Assembly (NCBI GenBank): GCA_029202405.1
Contig: CP119312.1
Location: 1,493,001 to 1,557,000 of the forward strand
DNA: 64,000 bases
Direction of reading: 5' to 3'
Source: Candidatus Devosia phytovorans
GTDB lineage: Bacteria; Pseudomonadota; Alphaproteobacteria; Rhizobiales; Devosiaceae
Both the position numbers and the translations under genes were made by a program. The notes under the pieces were generated by a model that did no database searches, had not been told where the DNA came from, and saw only the letters and a program-made list of their open reading frames with translations. The stretch's first letter is position 1, and every line of letters starts with the position of its first letter. This document shows positions 18,285 to 27,560 of the stretch, piece by piece.

Positions 18285-18790
18285 TGGTTGACTTTGTCAT
18301 CTATCCCCATGCAGCCCTCAGCATCAAAGCAGAACATCGCAAGATCGATGCCAGCATGCTTGCGGCCGGCAAGGCTTTGCTCGCCGCGGCCATAGAAGTG
18401 AAGGCCTATGGGCTTGCCGCGGCCCATCTGGGCCTCAACGAACCGGTGGTTGTCATCAACATGGCGGAGGATCCTCAGCGCCGGGACTATCGCCTGCTGC
18501 ACAACCCGGAAGTGATTGAGACGGCCCAGGAAACAGCGTCTGGCCCCGAGGGTTCGGTGTCGATGCCGGGCGTGGAAGTTTCGGTCATCCGGCCCGTCTG
18601 GGCGGAGATTGCCTATGATGCTGAAGATGGCACTCGAATTATTTCGCGTCTCGAAGGATTTACTGCCCGCGTTGCTTTGCACGAGATAGATCAGATGAGC
18701 GGCATATTCTATTTGCGTCGGATCTCGCACTTAAAACGAGACGTGGTGATAAGACGTTTCCAGAAAAATCGTGCAACAATAGCTGTTTAG
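18284..18790 (+). CDS. Peptide-deformylase-like protein lacking two metal ligands (probable pseudo-enzyme)
   Basis: A 168-residue protein with the overall length and motif order of peptide deformylase, but with key changes. Motif 1 is YGLAAAHLG (normally G-GLAAPQ-G; Gln replaced by His). Motif 2 is EGSVSMP (normally EGCLSVP; the metal-binding Cys is Ser). Motif 3 is HEIDQM (normally HExDH; the second metal His is Gln). The catalytic Glu and first His remain. It therefore should not bind the usual metal or deformylate. Its ATG overlaps the mrcA stop, so it is translationally coupled to mrcA. The second half is visibly richer in A and T than its neighbours. Confidence 0.8.
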   Translation: MVDFVIYPHAALSIKAEHRKIDASMLAAGKALLAAAIEVKAYGLAAAHLGLNEPVVVINMAEDPQRRDYRLLHNPEVIETAQETASGPEGSVSMPGVEVSVIRPVWAEIAYDAEDGTRIISRLEGFTARVALHEIDQMSGIFYLRRISHLKRDVVIRRFQKNRATIAV

Positions 18791-18862
18791 GTTAGAATTT
18801 CTTGCAATCATTTACTGATGCTTAGGTGAAACTACGTAGCTTGCTCCCGGAATGTATAGAAT

Positions 18863-20662
18863 ATGGGGGCGATCGTGGTTTCTCTATTTGGCCGCAAAAC
18901 TAGCGCGCAAAAACATACTGAAAAGGCAACGCTGGACGCCATCGGGCGCTCGCAGGCGGTCATCGAATTTGCCATGGATGGCACAATTCTGGCAGCGAAT
19001 GAAAATTTCTTGCTGGCAATGGGTTACGTAGCCGAAGAAGTGGTCGGCAAGCACCACCGCATGTTCGTTGCGGCCGATCAGGATCCGATCGGCTATCAGG
19101 CCTTCTGGGATCGGCTGCGCGACGGCCAATTCGATGCCGGGGAATACAAACGTCTCGGCAAGAATGGTCGCGAAGTGTGGATTCACGCTTCCTACAATCC
19201 TGTCCTCGATGATGCTGGCAAGCCGATCAAGGTCGTAAAATTCGCTTCCGATATCACGGCGTCAAAGCTCGCTGCGGCCGACAGTCAGGGCCAGATCGAG
19301 GCCATCGGCAAGTCGCAGGCTGTCATCGAGTTTACCGTCACAGGCGAAATCCTTACGGCCAACGAAAATTTCTGCAAGACGCTGGGCTATCGCCTCGACG
19401 AAATCAAAGGCCAGCATCACCGGATGTTCGTGTCACCCGAGGAAGCTGTCAGCAGGACCTATGCTGATTTCTGGGCTGATCTCGCCAGTGGCCGATTCCA
19501 GGCGGCCGAATACCTGCGCTACGGCAAGGGTGGCCGCGAGGTGTGGATCCAGGCGAGCTACAATCCGATCTTCGACATGAACGGCGTCCCGTTCAAGGTC
19601 GTCAAATATGCCACCGACATCACTGGTCGCAAACATGCCGTCAGCCTGCTCGGGCAGGGTCTCGAGACCCTGGCCAGGGGCGATTTGACCCAAGTCATCA
19701 ACGAAGCCTTTGTCGGTGAGCTGGACGAAGTACGGCAGGCGTATAATTCGACGCTGGAGCAGTTTGCCTCGATCGTTTCGCGACTGCGCGTGACTTCGGG
19801 CGCGCTGAAGCTGGCGACCAGCGAGTTGCTACTGGGCTCCAACAGCCTCGCCGAACGTACCGAGCGGCAGGCGGCTGCCATCGAGGAAACCTCGGCCGCC
19901 ATGGACCAACTGGCCGCAACGGTCAGTGACAATGCCCAGCGTGCCGATTCAGCCAGAGCCAAGGCGCGCAGCGTGTCCAGCACGGCAGAGGAGACGGGCA
20001 CGGTCATGGTGGAAGCCAATACGGCCATGGAGCGCATCTCTGCTTCATCGTCGCGAATTTCCAACATCATCGGCATGATCGACGATATCGCCTTCCAGAC
20101 CAACCTGCTGGCGCTGAACGCTTCTGTCGAAGCGGCGCGGGCCGGAGATGCGGGCAAGGGTTTTGCTGTCGTGGCCGTCGAAGTGCGGCGCCTTGCCCAA
20201 TCTGCCGCCAGCGCATCTGCGGACGTCAAGAAACTGGTCGAACAATCTGCCGCCGAGGTTTCGACCGGCAGCAAGCTAGTATTTCAGGCGACGGGCAAGC
20301 TCACGGCAATGCTCGATGGCGTCAAGGAAAACGACAAGCTGATCCAGGGCATCGCCCAGGCGAGCCAGGAACAGTCGAGCGCCATTGACCAGGTCACGAT
20401 CGCCATCCGTCAGATGGATGAGATGACGCAGCACAATGCCGGCATGGTCGAAGAAACGAATGCAGCGGTTGAACAAACCGAAGCACAGGCCTCTGAGCTC
20501 GACAAAATTGTCGAGGTGTTCGTGACAAATCAGCAGGCCGCGCATGTAGAGAAGCGGCCGGAGCCGAAGGTTGCCCGGTTGTCGCCCCGGAACGGCAATG
20601 CGTCCCGGGCCTATCTGAGCGAGGGCTCCGCCGCGATTGCCGCCGATTGGAACGAGTTCTAG
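18863..20662 (+). CDS. Soluble methyl-accepting chemotaxis protein with two PAS domains
   Basis: A 599-residue receptor without membrane segments. Two similar PAS/PAC units (about residues 25-135 and 145-258) each hold an AVIEF...G.IL.ANENF start and an EVWI.ASYNP core, so they arose by duplication. A HAMP-like linker (ETLARGDLTQVI) leads to the signalling domain with the hairpin tip IIGMIDDIAFQTNLLALNA. It ends in DWNEF, which resembles the NWETF pentapeptide that tethers CheR/CheB. The start may be ATG 18863 or the in-frame GTG at 18875, which has GGGGG in front. The ligand is unknown; no che genes are in this window. Confidence 0.9.
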   Translation: MGAIVVSLFGRKTSAQKHTEKATLDAIGRSQAVIEFAMDGTILAANENFLLAMGYVAEEVVGKHHRMFVAADQDPIGYQAFWDRLRDGQFDAGEYKRLGKNGREVWIHASYNPVLDDAGKPIKVVKFASDITASKLAAADSQGQIEAIGKSQAVIEFTVTGEILTANENFCKTLGYRLDEIKGQHHRMFVSPEEAVSRTYADFWADLASGRFQAAEYLRYGKGGREVWIQASYNPIFDMNGVPFKVVKYATDITGRKHAVSLLGQGLETLARGDLTQVINEAFVGELDEVRQAYNSTLEQFASIVSRLRVTSGALKLATSELLLGSNSLAERTERQAAAIEETSAAMDQLAATVSDNAQRADSARAKARSVSSTAEETGTVMVEANTAMERISASSSRISNIIGMIDDIAFQTNLLALNASVEAARAGDAGKGFAVVAVEVRRLAQSAASASADVKKLVEQSAAEVSTGSKLVFQATGKLTAMLDGVKENDKLIQGIAQASQEQSSAIDQVTIAIRQMDEMTQHNAGMVEETNAAVEQTEAQASELDKIVEVFVTNQQAAHVEKRPEPKVARLSPRNGNASRAYLSEGSAAIAADWNEF

Positions 20663-20752
20663 GGCTCGCCTCATTCAAACTTGGGCCGCTGGCGGGTTGA
20701 TCCTGCCGGTGGCCTCGTCTACATGCACCATCACACAATGATGGGTAGCAAT

Positions 20753-21875
20753 ATGCGTACGGAAATTGAAAAGACCGTCGCCGAAATCGAGCAGGTTCTG
20801 ACCCTGCTGAGGAGGCATCTTTGACTGGGATACTGCTGAACTGCGCCTCGACGCGCTGACCGCCGAGACTGAATCCCCCGACTTCTGGAACAATCCCGAG
20901 CAGGCCCGCACCAAGATGCGCGAGCGCGACGAACTCGACGTTGCGGTCAAATCCGTGCGCGAGCTCGAGGCCGGCATTCGCGACAATTCCGAGCTCATCG
21001 AAATGGGTGAGGCCGAAGGCGATGCCGATATCGTCAAGGACGCCGAGAACGCGCTGATCGAACTCAAGCTCGTGGCCAAGCGCCGCCAGATCGAGACCCT
21101 GCTTTCGGGGGAAGTCGACGCCAACGACGCCTATGTGGAAATCCATTCGGGCGCCGGCGGCACGGAAAGCCAGGACTGGGCCAACATGCTGCTGCGCATG
21201 TATACCCGCTGGGCCGAACGCCGGAAGATGAAGGTCGAAGTGCTCGAAATGCATGACGGCGAAGAAGCCGGCATCAAGTCTGCGACCATCCTGGTCAAGG
21301 GCCACAATGCCTATGGCTGGCTCAAGACCGAGTCTGGCGTGCATCGCCTCGTTCGCATAAGCCCCTATGATTCCGCGGCCCGTCGGCACACCAGCTTTTC
21401 GAGCTGCTGGGTCTATCCGGTGGTGGATGACTCCATCGACATCGTGATCAACGAAAGCGACCTCAAGGTCGATACGTATCGCGCCTCGGGCGCGGGCGGC
21501 CAGCACGTCAACACGACCGACTCGGCCATCCGCATCACTCACGTGCCCTCGGGCATCATCGTGGCCTGCCAGCAGGAGCGCAGCCAGCACAAGAACCGTG
21601 CGACCGCGATGGCCATGCTGAAATCCCGTCTTTACGAAGCGGAACTGCAGAAGCGCGAAGAGGCGGCCAATGCTCAGGCCGCCAACAAGACCGATATCGG
21701 CTGGGGCCACCAGATCCGGTCCTATGTGTTGCAGCCCTACCAGATGGTCAAGGACCTGCGTACGGGCGTGGAAAGCGGCCAGCCATCCGTGGTGCTCGAC
21801 GGTGATGTCGATGACTTCATGGAAGCCGCGCTTGCGCAGCGCGTTGGTGTCGCAACCGATGTGACGGCGAACTAG
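20753..21875 (+). CDS. prfB: Peptide chain release factor 2, with programmed +1 frameshift
   Basis: RF2 ends translation at UGA and UAA. The gene is read in two frames: 23 codons from ATG 20753 to the UGA at 20822-20824, then a +1 shift on CTT (20819-20821) into the frame starting GAC TGG GAT at 20823. The slip site CTT TGA C and the internal AGGAGG three bases before CTT are classic. The joined product is 373 residues. The catalytic GGQ motif is in GAGGQHVNTTD. The codon-recognition tripeptide is SPY (SPYDSAARRHTSF) where E. coli has SPF, a variant I believe is common in alphaproteobacteria. ATGs at 20738 and 20741 are in frame and could also be used. Confidence 0.95.
20810..20825 (+). promoter_or_regulatory. 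prfB programmed +1 frameshift signal
   Basis: AGGAGG (20810-20815), CAT, then CTT TGA C (20819-20825). The Shine-Dalgarno-like element three bases before the slippery CTT plus the poor UGA C context makes the ribosome shift when RF2 is scarce, so RF2 controls its own synthesis. Confidence 0.92.
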
Positions 21876-21882
21876 AAGAAGA

Positions 21883-21911
21883 AATGCCCGCTGCGGCGGG
21901 GATTTTTGTTT
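21883..21911 (+). terminator. prfB terminator
   Basis: CCCGC (21887-21891), loop TGCG, GCGGG (21896-21900), then GATTTTTGTTT. A short GC stem followed by a T-rich tract directly after prfB. Confidence 0.75.
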
Positions 21912-23064
21912 AACCTAGGATGTCGAGAAGACGCTTGCCGGCGTCGATAAAGGCCTTCGGATTGATTGCCGTGTCTGCCTTGCGCACTTCGAAATGCAGG
22001 TGTGGGCCCGTCGAACGGCCGGTGGAGCCCACCTTGGCGATCGGTGTGCCGGTGTTGACGGCCTGTCCCTCTTCGCTGAGGAAGCTGGAGAGGTGCCCGT
22101 AGCGGGTCAATAGTCCGCTGGCGTGGGTGACTTCCACCACATTGCCGTAGCCCGACTTCTGGCCGACAAAGGTCACGGTGCCCTTGCCGGCGCTGGTGAC
22201 GACAGTGCCGCTCGCGGCGGCGAAATCCATGCCCGAGTGGAAGGCCCGGCCGCCGGTGAAGGGGTCGCGGCGATTGCCGAAGCCCGAGCTGCTGCGGTAG
22301 TTGCCGGAGATCGGCATGTGAATGGGGGCGGCATCGAGATTGTCGCGGGCCGCCTTGTAGCGGACCAGAGCGGCCATCACCGCATTGGCGTCTTCCACCA
22401 TGGGGCTGGCATCCATATCGCCCTCGGCGGGCAGCAGAGGGCCGCCGACACCGTCGAGGCTTTCGGGCAGGTCAACCGCAATGCCGAGGCCGTCCAGTTC
22501 GGAGACGATGCTGTCGGTGCGTTCGGTGGCCGTCCGAGCGATGGAGGTCATGGCGGACTGGGTTTCGTCCATCATCTGCGAGACGGCGGCGGCCGTGGCA
22601 TCGACATCAGGATTGCCGGTCACAGTCATCGGAGCAAGTTCGGCCATGTCGCTTGGGTCGCCGGTACCCGGTGTCAGCGTTGCTGCTTCGATGCCGAGCT
22701 GGTCGGCCTTGTCGACGAGGATACGGACGAGTTGGTGCTGTTCCAGCAGCACTTCCTGCTGTTGGGCCAGTTCCTGCAGTTGCAGGTTCATGTCGCCAGC
22801 CTGGGCATAACTGCGCGAATGCAGTCGATCGACCTCGACGCGCAATTGCGCAATGCGATCCTCATAGGCATCGACGATCTGTTCGTTCTGGCCGCCGAGC
22901 AGCTTGCTGATATCGGAAGACAGCAGCAGAGCCGTGCCCAGGAGTGCATTGCCGGTCAAAAGGACGGTGAACATGCCATAAAACACTGCGGGGTGGATTC
23001 CGCGTCGGATATGCGGCGCTTTCTGCCCGGCGTCCGACCTGCCAAATCCGGCCTGCTTACCCAC
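21910..23064 (-). CDS. M23-family metallopeptidase (LytM-type) with membrane anchor and coiled coil
   Basis: A 384-residue envelope protein. A basic N-terminus and one membrane segment (AVFYGMFTVLLTGNALLGTALLL, about residues 27-49) are followed by a coiled-coil region (about 60-115) and a C-terminal LytM domain. The zinc-site residues are present: HSGMDFAA and HLHFEV, so it may be a real peptidoglycan endopeptidase rather than a dead activator. GTG 23064 is chosen because GGAG lies about eight bases upstream; GTG 23073 is possible. The peroxiredoxin gene lies 65 bases upstream on the same strand. Confidence 0.85.
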   Translation of the reverse strand: MGKQAGFGRSDAGQKAPHIRRGIHPAVFYGMFTVLLTGNALLGTALLLSSDISKLLGGQNEQIVDAYEDRIAQLRVEVDRLHSRSYAQAGDMNLQLQELAQQQEVLLEQHQLVRILVDKADQLGIEAATLTPGTGDPSDMAELAPMTVTGNPDVDATAAAVSQMMDETQSAMTSIARTATERTDSIVSELDGLGIAVDLPESLDGVGGPLLPAEGDMDASPMVEDANAVMAALVRYKAARDNLDAAPIHMPISGNYRSSSGFGNRRDPFTGGRAFHSGMDFAAASGTVVTSAGKGTVTFVGQKSGYGNVVEVTHASGLLTRYGHLSSFLSEEGQAVNTGTPIAKVGSTGRSTGPHLHFEVRKADTAINPKAFIDAGKRLLDILG

Positions 23065-23129
23065 GCGCCTCACTCCACTACGCCCAAAGTCATGGTGACT
23101 GGAGTATGAGTGTGCGTGGTTAACAAATG

Positions 23130-23618
23130 CTATTTTTGAGCGTTTTCCGTGACATGGACTTGCAGCGCGTCGAGCATCTTCTGGGCGTGACCGAGAATGC
23201 GCGTGGCCTTGATAATGCGGGCGACCCGACCGTCGGCGCCAATGATGACGGACGTGCGGATCAGGCCCATGAATTCGCGGCCGTAGAGCTTCTTGAGCTT
23301 CCATAGGCCAAAGGCCTCGATGGCCAGATGGTCGGGATCAGCGGCAAGCGGCACCTGCAGGTCGTATTTCTTGCGAAACCTGATGTGGCTCTCGATCGAA
23401 TCGGGAGAGATGCCGACCAGTTTGGCGCCGAGGGCGGCAAAGGCCGCAGCGCGCTGGGAGAATTCGATGTTCTCGTCTTTGCAGCCACCCGAATCGTCTT
23501 CGGGGTAGAAGTAAAGCACCACCGGATGACCGCGTTGAGCAGACAGCTGGAATGTGCCGCCATCATCGAGCGGGAGGGTGAAGTCAGGGGCGGATACGCC
23601 TTCTGTTAAATCAGGCAT
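23130..23618 (-). CDS. bcp: Thioredoxin-dependent peroxiredoxin, Bcp/PrxQ family
   Basis: A 162-residue peroxidase for hydrogen peroxide and organic peroxides. The active site YFYPEDDSGGCKDEN carries the peroxidatic cysteine; the resolving cysteine that many Bcp proteins have five residues later is absent (Asn there), so it probably works as a 1-Cys enzyme. The rest (GISPDSIESHIRFRKKYDL, PLAADP) is standard. ATG 23618 gives the usual MPDLTEG start although the ribosome-binding site is weak. It likely shares a transcript with the M23 peptidase gene. Confidence 0.92.
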   Translation of the reverse strand: MPDLTEGVSAPDFTLPLDDGGTFQLSAQRGHPVVLYFYPEDDSGGCKDENIEFSQRAAAFAALGAKLVGISPDSIESHIRFRKKYDLQVPLAADPDHLAIEAFGLWKLKKLYGREFMGLIRTSVIIGADGRVARIIKATRILGHAQKMLDALQVHVTENAQK

Positions 23619-23722
23619 AAGGAACTTGGCCCTAGAGTGAAGTGCTGGCATGGAAAGACTGGTGCATCTGCCATATTCCAGCCGGTATCATTAAGCAAGT
23701 GACCGCCTTAAGCGGTTGATTC

Positions 23723-26700
23723 TTGAGGGCGCCCGCAGACCACGGCCAAGCCTCGTTCCGGAAACAATTGAGCGCTCCAACCCAACCAGCAGACACTCCG
23801 GACACGTCGTCTGCGCCGCGCAGAAGGCATCCCGTACGGCATGCGGCCAAGATGGTCGTGTGGGTGCTTGGCATCCCCTCTATCCTGCTGCTGCTGCTCT
23901 ACATTGCCCTTCTCATAACCCCGATTCGACTACCATTTGGCGGCAATGCGGTGCGCTCGCTGATCCAGTCAGCGCTGCCACCCACAAGTACACTGTCGCT
24001 GGGTGAGTTGAACCTGGCGCTGGAGAACCGGGTCTGGCCGGTGCTACAGTTCACGCCGGTGATGCTGACGGACAGCAAGTCTGGAGCGAGGGTCACGGTC
24101 GAGGCGCTGGAGATCGGATTCTCGCCAGCGCGGGCCCTGTTCGGACAACCGGGCGCCACGGTGACCGTGGTCAGGCCGCATGTGCAGATGGTGCAGGATC
24201 TCTACGGCCCACGGCTGGCCAGCTTCGAGCTGGAAGAGGATGGCGTCGACCCGACGGTGCGCGTGCAGGAGGGGGAGGATGCCTTCCCCACGATCGGCAT
24301 TCGTTCCGACGGCCTCGGTGCCGATGGTGCGCCGCTGGCGATGCGATCTGACAATGACTGGCTGATCTATAATCTCGAAGCCAGCGAGCAGGGCATTGCC
24401 GGCATCGTCGAGCAGGCCGCACAGGGGCGCTTCTCCAAGCTCGTGGTGCGTGACGGCGTGGTCGACATGACCGATTCCGTCTATGGACTCTATCGGCGGT
24501 TTGACGGGCTTGATGTCGAAATCGGGCCGACACCGGACCGCCGCGATACCAATGGTACCTTCTCGGCGACGCTGGGTGGACGCACCATGTCCGGGACGTT
24601 GTCGCGCACGGTGGATGATGCGGGCAATTCACGGCTTGAGGCCGATGTCTCCAATATCGATTTCGCGGCGCTGCTGCCCTTTATCGACGATGCGTCGAGC
24701 CTTGCCGCCATGCGGGGCGCGGGAGCGTTGTCGATCGATGTGAATTTCCAGCCCGCGGCCGGCAAGTTGGTTGATGGTCGGTTCAAGATCGACCTGACCG
24801 GCACGGACCTGCGGATCGGTGAAGACTATTTTCCGATTGCGACGTCGATCCTCGATATCGTCTGGGCGCCGGAAAAGGGACAGTTCATCCTCAACGAGGG
24901 GGCGCTGCAGATCGGGCGGAGCACGACCTACCTGTCGGGGGTTTTTGCCATGGGATTGGACCCGGTCTATGGACCGACCATGGGAATTTCCCTCAAGGCG
25001 CGCGATCTGGCGCTGGTGCCAGACGATATGGAGGCTCCCGCACAGCCGCTTGACAGGCTGGATTTTACCGGTTGGTCGGCGCCGCTCTATGGTGCCGTCG
25101 GGATTGATCGGGTGGTCGCTACCAAGGGCGATGGCACGGTGGAAGCGACAGGCCGGCTCGATGTGCTGCAGGCGGGGCTGGGGATCGATCTGACCATCGT
25201 CGGGCAGGGCATGAGTGCGGATGACGTCAAGCGGCTGTGGCCCTATACGATGGCGACCGGCAGCCGCGACTGGTTTGTCGCCAATGTGACCGAGGGGGTG
25301 GTGAGCCATGCCCAGCTCGAATTCGATTTTCCGGTGGGGTCGCTGGGGAAGCCGGGTGAGAACAAGCCCATTCCCGCCGACAGCATGCAGATCGACATGG
25401 TCGGCATCGGCGTTGCCGTCAAACCGACGGCGGAAATGGCGCCGATCGCCATCGATGGGGAAACGCGCCTGCAGGTGGATGATGCCAATGTGACGGTGTC
25501 GGCGTCGGGGGGGAGCCTCGCTACAGCGAGCGGGCAGATCGATGTGCGCAATCCGGCGCTGGTGATGGACAATTCCGATCCATCCGGCAGCATCATGGAA
25601 ATTTCCGGCGATATCGCCGCGCCGATCCCCGCGCTGCTGGCGCTGGCCAACGAACAGCAACCTGACCTTCTGAGCAGCGTCGAGCTGCCGATCGATCTCG
25701 GGGCGATCACCGGCTCGGTCGACCTGGGGCTGGTGGCGACGGTCGACCTGCCGGACGAGGCGCGTGAGCGTCCGCTCAAGTTGGATTATGTGGTCAATGG
25801 CAAGGTGGCCGACTTTGCCAGCTCACAGCCGATCCAGAACCGCCGCATCGGCAATGGGCAATTACAGTTCAGCGCTTCCCAGGATGGCTACCAGCTTGGC
25901 GGCAGTGCCGAGATCGATGGCATGGCGGCCGAGATCGAGGTGGCGGGTACGCCGACGACCGACCCGACCTTCCGGCTGTCCTCCACGGTCGAGGTCGCCG
26001 ATCTGGCCGATTTCGGTTTCGATGTGTCCGAATATCTCTCCGGTCGCGTGCGGTTTGTGGTGCAACCACTGGCCGATGGTGCGCTGCAGATGGCGGTCGA
26101 CCTGACCGAGGCGGCTCTGACCCTCAAGGACATCGGGGTCAATAAGGCGGTCGGCACCTCGGGAACCCTCAATGCAACGGTGACGCTGGCCGGCGAGATC
26201 ACTCAGCTCAACGATATCGATCTGTCGTTCGGCAATGTCCGGGCCATTGGCGATATCACCTATGACATGGACAAGGGCCTGCAAGCGGCCAGCTTTAGCC
26301 AGTTTGGCCTGAGTTCGGGCGATAATGCGCAGGTTGAAATGGTGCCGATCGAGGACGGCTATGCCGTGCAAATCCGCGGCACGCAGCTCGACCTCAAGCC
26401 CATGCTGGGCAAGTTCTTCGGCCTTGGTGAAGGCTCGGGCGGGGTGCAATCGACGCAGTTCGATCAGACGATTTCGCTCGACGTGCAGCTTGATCGGGCG
26501 CTGGGCTACTACGCCACGACGGCCTTCAATCTCGATCTCGACCTGTTGCTGCGCGGCAGCGACATGCGCCGCGTGAACCTGGCGGCGCAGTTCAGCGATG
26601 GCAATGCCATATCGGTCACCACCAATCCGGCGCCGCGCGGGCGGACGTTGTCGGTTGCCTTCAACGATGCCGGGACGATCCTGCGTCTGCTGGGCGTTTA

Positions 26701-27244
26701 TTCGCAATTGGCTGGCGGTTCGGGAAATCTGGTGATGACCACCGACCGTGATGCCGATGCGGAAGCGGGCCGGCTGGTGATGCGGAATTTTGCGATTGTC
26801 GATGAAGCCAATGTCGCGCAGGTGCTCGGCAATCATTCCGACTCCCGCGCTGCCATCGCGCAGCAGAACCGGCTGGATTTCGATCTGGCCGAAGTGAACT
26901 TCCAGCGCAGTTCGGACCGCGTTGAGGTCACCAATGCCATGGTCACCGGCACGACGGTCGGCGGCACGCTGCGCGGTTTCATCTATACCGACCAGCGCCA
27001 GTATGACCTTGCCGGCACCTATGTGCCGCTGTTCGGCATCAACAATGCCTTCCAGCAAATTCCCATCCTCGGACCAATCCTGGGTGGACGCGAGGGCGAA
27101 GGCCTGCTGGGCGTGACCTTCGCCGTCAGGGGCCCGCTGGCCAATCCGCAATTCAGCATCAATCCGCTGTCCGCGCTGATGCCTGGCGCCTTCCGGGAAC
27201 TGTTCGAGTTCCGGGCCAGAGCCCAGCCGCCCGCTTCTGAATAG
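23723..27244 (+). CDS. Large AsmA/YhdP-like (DUF3971) inner-membrane-anchored protein
   Basis: A 1173-residue protein with one N-terminal membrane segment (VLGIPSILLLLLYIALLI, about residues 48-65) and then a very long periplasmic part of repeated beta-strand character. The C-terminal stretch (about 1060-1150) with TNAMVTGTTVGGTLRGFIY and PLFGINNAFQQIPILGPILGG is the AsmA-like C-terminal domain. YhdP and TamB relatives form hydrophobic grooves that move phospholipids between membranes; the same role is a reasonable inference here. The first start codon is TTG 23723; ATG at codon 44 is an alternative that would remove the Pro-rich cytoplasmic tail. Confidence 0.85.
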   Translation: MRAPADHGQASFRKQLSAPTQPADTPDTSSAPRRRHPVRHAAKMVVWVLGIPSILLLLLYIALLITPIRLPFGGNAVRSLIQSALPPTSTLSLGELNLALENRVWPVLQFTPVMLTDSKSGARVTVEALEIGFSPARALFGQPGATVTVVRPHVQMVQDLYGPRLASFELEEDGVDPTVRVQEGEDAFPTIGIRSDGLGADGAPLAMRSDNDWLIYNLEASEQGIAGIVEQAAQGRFSKLVVRDGVVDMTDSVYGLYRRFDGLDVEIGPTPDRRDTNGTFSATLGGRTMSGTLSRTVDDAGNSRLEADVSNIDFAALLPFIDDASSLAAMRGAGALSIDVNFQPAAGKLVDGRFKIDLTGTDLRIGEDYFPIATSILDIVWAPEKGQFILNEGALQIGRSTTYLSGVFAMGLDPVYGPTMGISLKARDLALVPDDMEAPAQPLDRLDFTGWSAPLYGAVGIDRVVATKGDGTVEATGRLDVLQAGLGIDLTIVGQGMSADDVKRLWPYTMATGSRDWFVANVTEGVVSHAQLEFDFPVGSLGKPGENKPIPADSMQIDMVGIGVAVKPTAEMAPIAIDGETRLQVDDANVTVSASGGSLATASGQIDVRNPALVMDNSDPSGSIMEISGDIAAPIPALLALANEQQPDLLSSVELPIDLGAITGSVDLGLVATVDLPDEARERPLKLDYVVNGKVADFASSQPIQNRRIGNGQLQFSASQDGYQLGGSAEIDGMAAEIEVAGTPTTDPTFRLSSTVEVADLADFGFDVSEYLSGRVRFVVQPLADGALQMAVDLTEAALTLKDIGVNKAVGTSGTLNATVTLAGEITQLNDIDLSFGNVRAIGDITYDMDKGLQAASFSQFGLSSGDNAQVEMVPIEDGYAVQIRGTQLDLKPMLGKFFGLGEGSGGVQSTQFDQTISLDVQLDRALGYYATTAFNLDLDLLLRGSDMRRVNLAAQFSDGNAISVTTNPAPRGRTLSVAFNDAGTILRLLGVYSQLAGGSGNLVMTTDRDADAEAGRLVMRNFAIVDEANVAQVLGNHSDSRAAIAQQNRLDFDLAEVNFQRSSDRVEVTNAMVTGTTVGGTLRGFIYTDQRQYDLAGTYVPLFGINNAFQQIPILGPILGGREGEGLLGVTFAVRGPLANPQFSINPLSALMPGAFRELFEFRARAQPPASE

Positions 27245-27284
27245 AGTGCGGATATGCTAGGGTCCGGTCATTGTGAGGTGCGCA

Positions 27285-27560
27285 ATGACCGTGAAGCGCG
27301 AATTCGAACTGAGCGAAGAAGACGCAGCGTTTATCGACAGTCGGGTGAAAACAGACGGAGCTGATCCGGACGGTGTCCTCGGCGAAGCCATCAACCTGTT
27401 GCGCGATCGAGAAGAACTCATTGACCGCTGGATGCGTGAAAAGGTCATTCCATCGTACGACCAGTGGGTGGCCGACGGAAAGCCCTTGCTGACAGAAGAG
27501 GAGGTTCAGGCTTCGCTGGACTCAATTTTCGATGAGACTGACTCTCGAAGAGAATCCTGA
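27285..27560 (+). CDS. ParD-like antitoxin
   Basis: A 91-residue acidic protein with an N-terminal ribbon-helix-helix-like segment (REFELSEEDAAFIDSRVKT...PDGVLGEAINLLRDREE) and a flexible acidic tail. It should bind its own promoter and wrap the toxin. ATG 27285 is preceded by GAGG at a seven-base spacing. The toxin gene overlaps its end by 29 bases, the normal arrangement for such pairs. The pair is richer in A and T than the genes on either side, which hints at acquisition. Confidence 0.75.
   Translation: MTVKREFELSEEDAAFIDSRVKTDGADPDGVLGEAINLLRDREELIDRWMREKVIPSYDQWVADGKPLLTEEEVQASLDSIFDETDSRRES

Noticed and set aside
20753..20824. Apparent in-frame stop making prfB look like a pseudogene
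   Set aside because: The stop is the programmed UGA of the RF2 frameshift site, with the full CTT TGA C and AGGAGG signal.
21355..21400. RF2 tripeptide SPY instead of SPF as a novelty
   Set aside because: I believe SPY is common in alphaproteobacterial RF2, so it is not reported as unusual.
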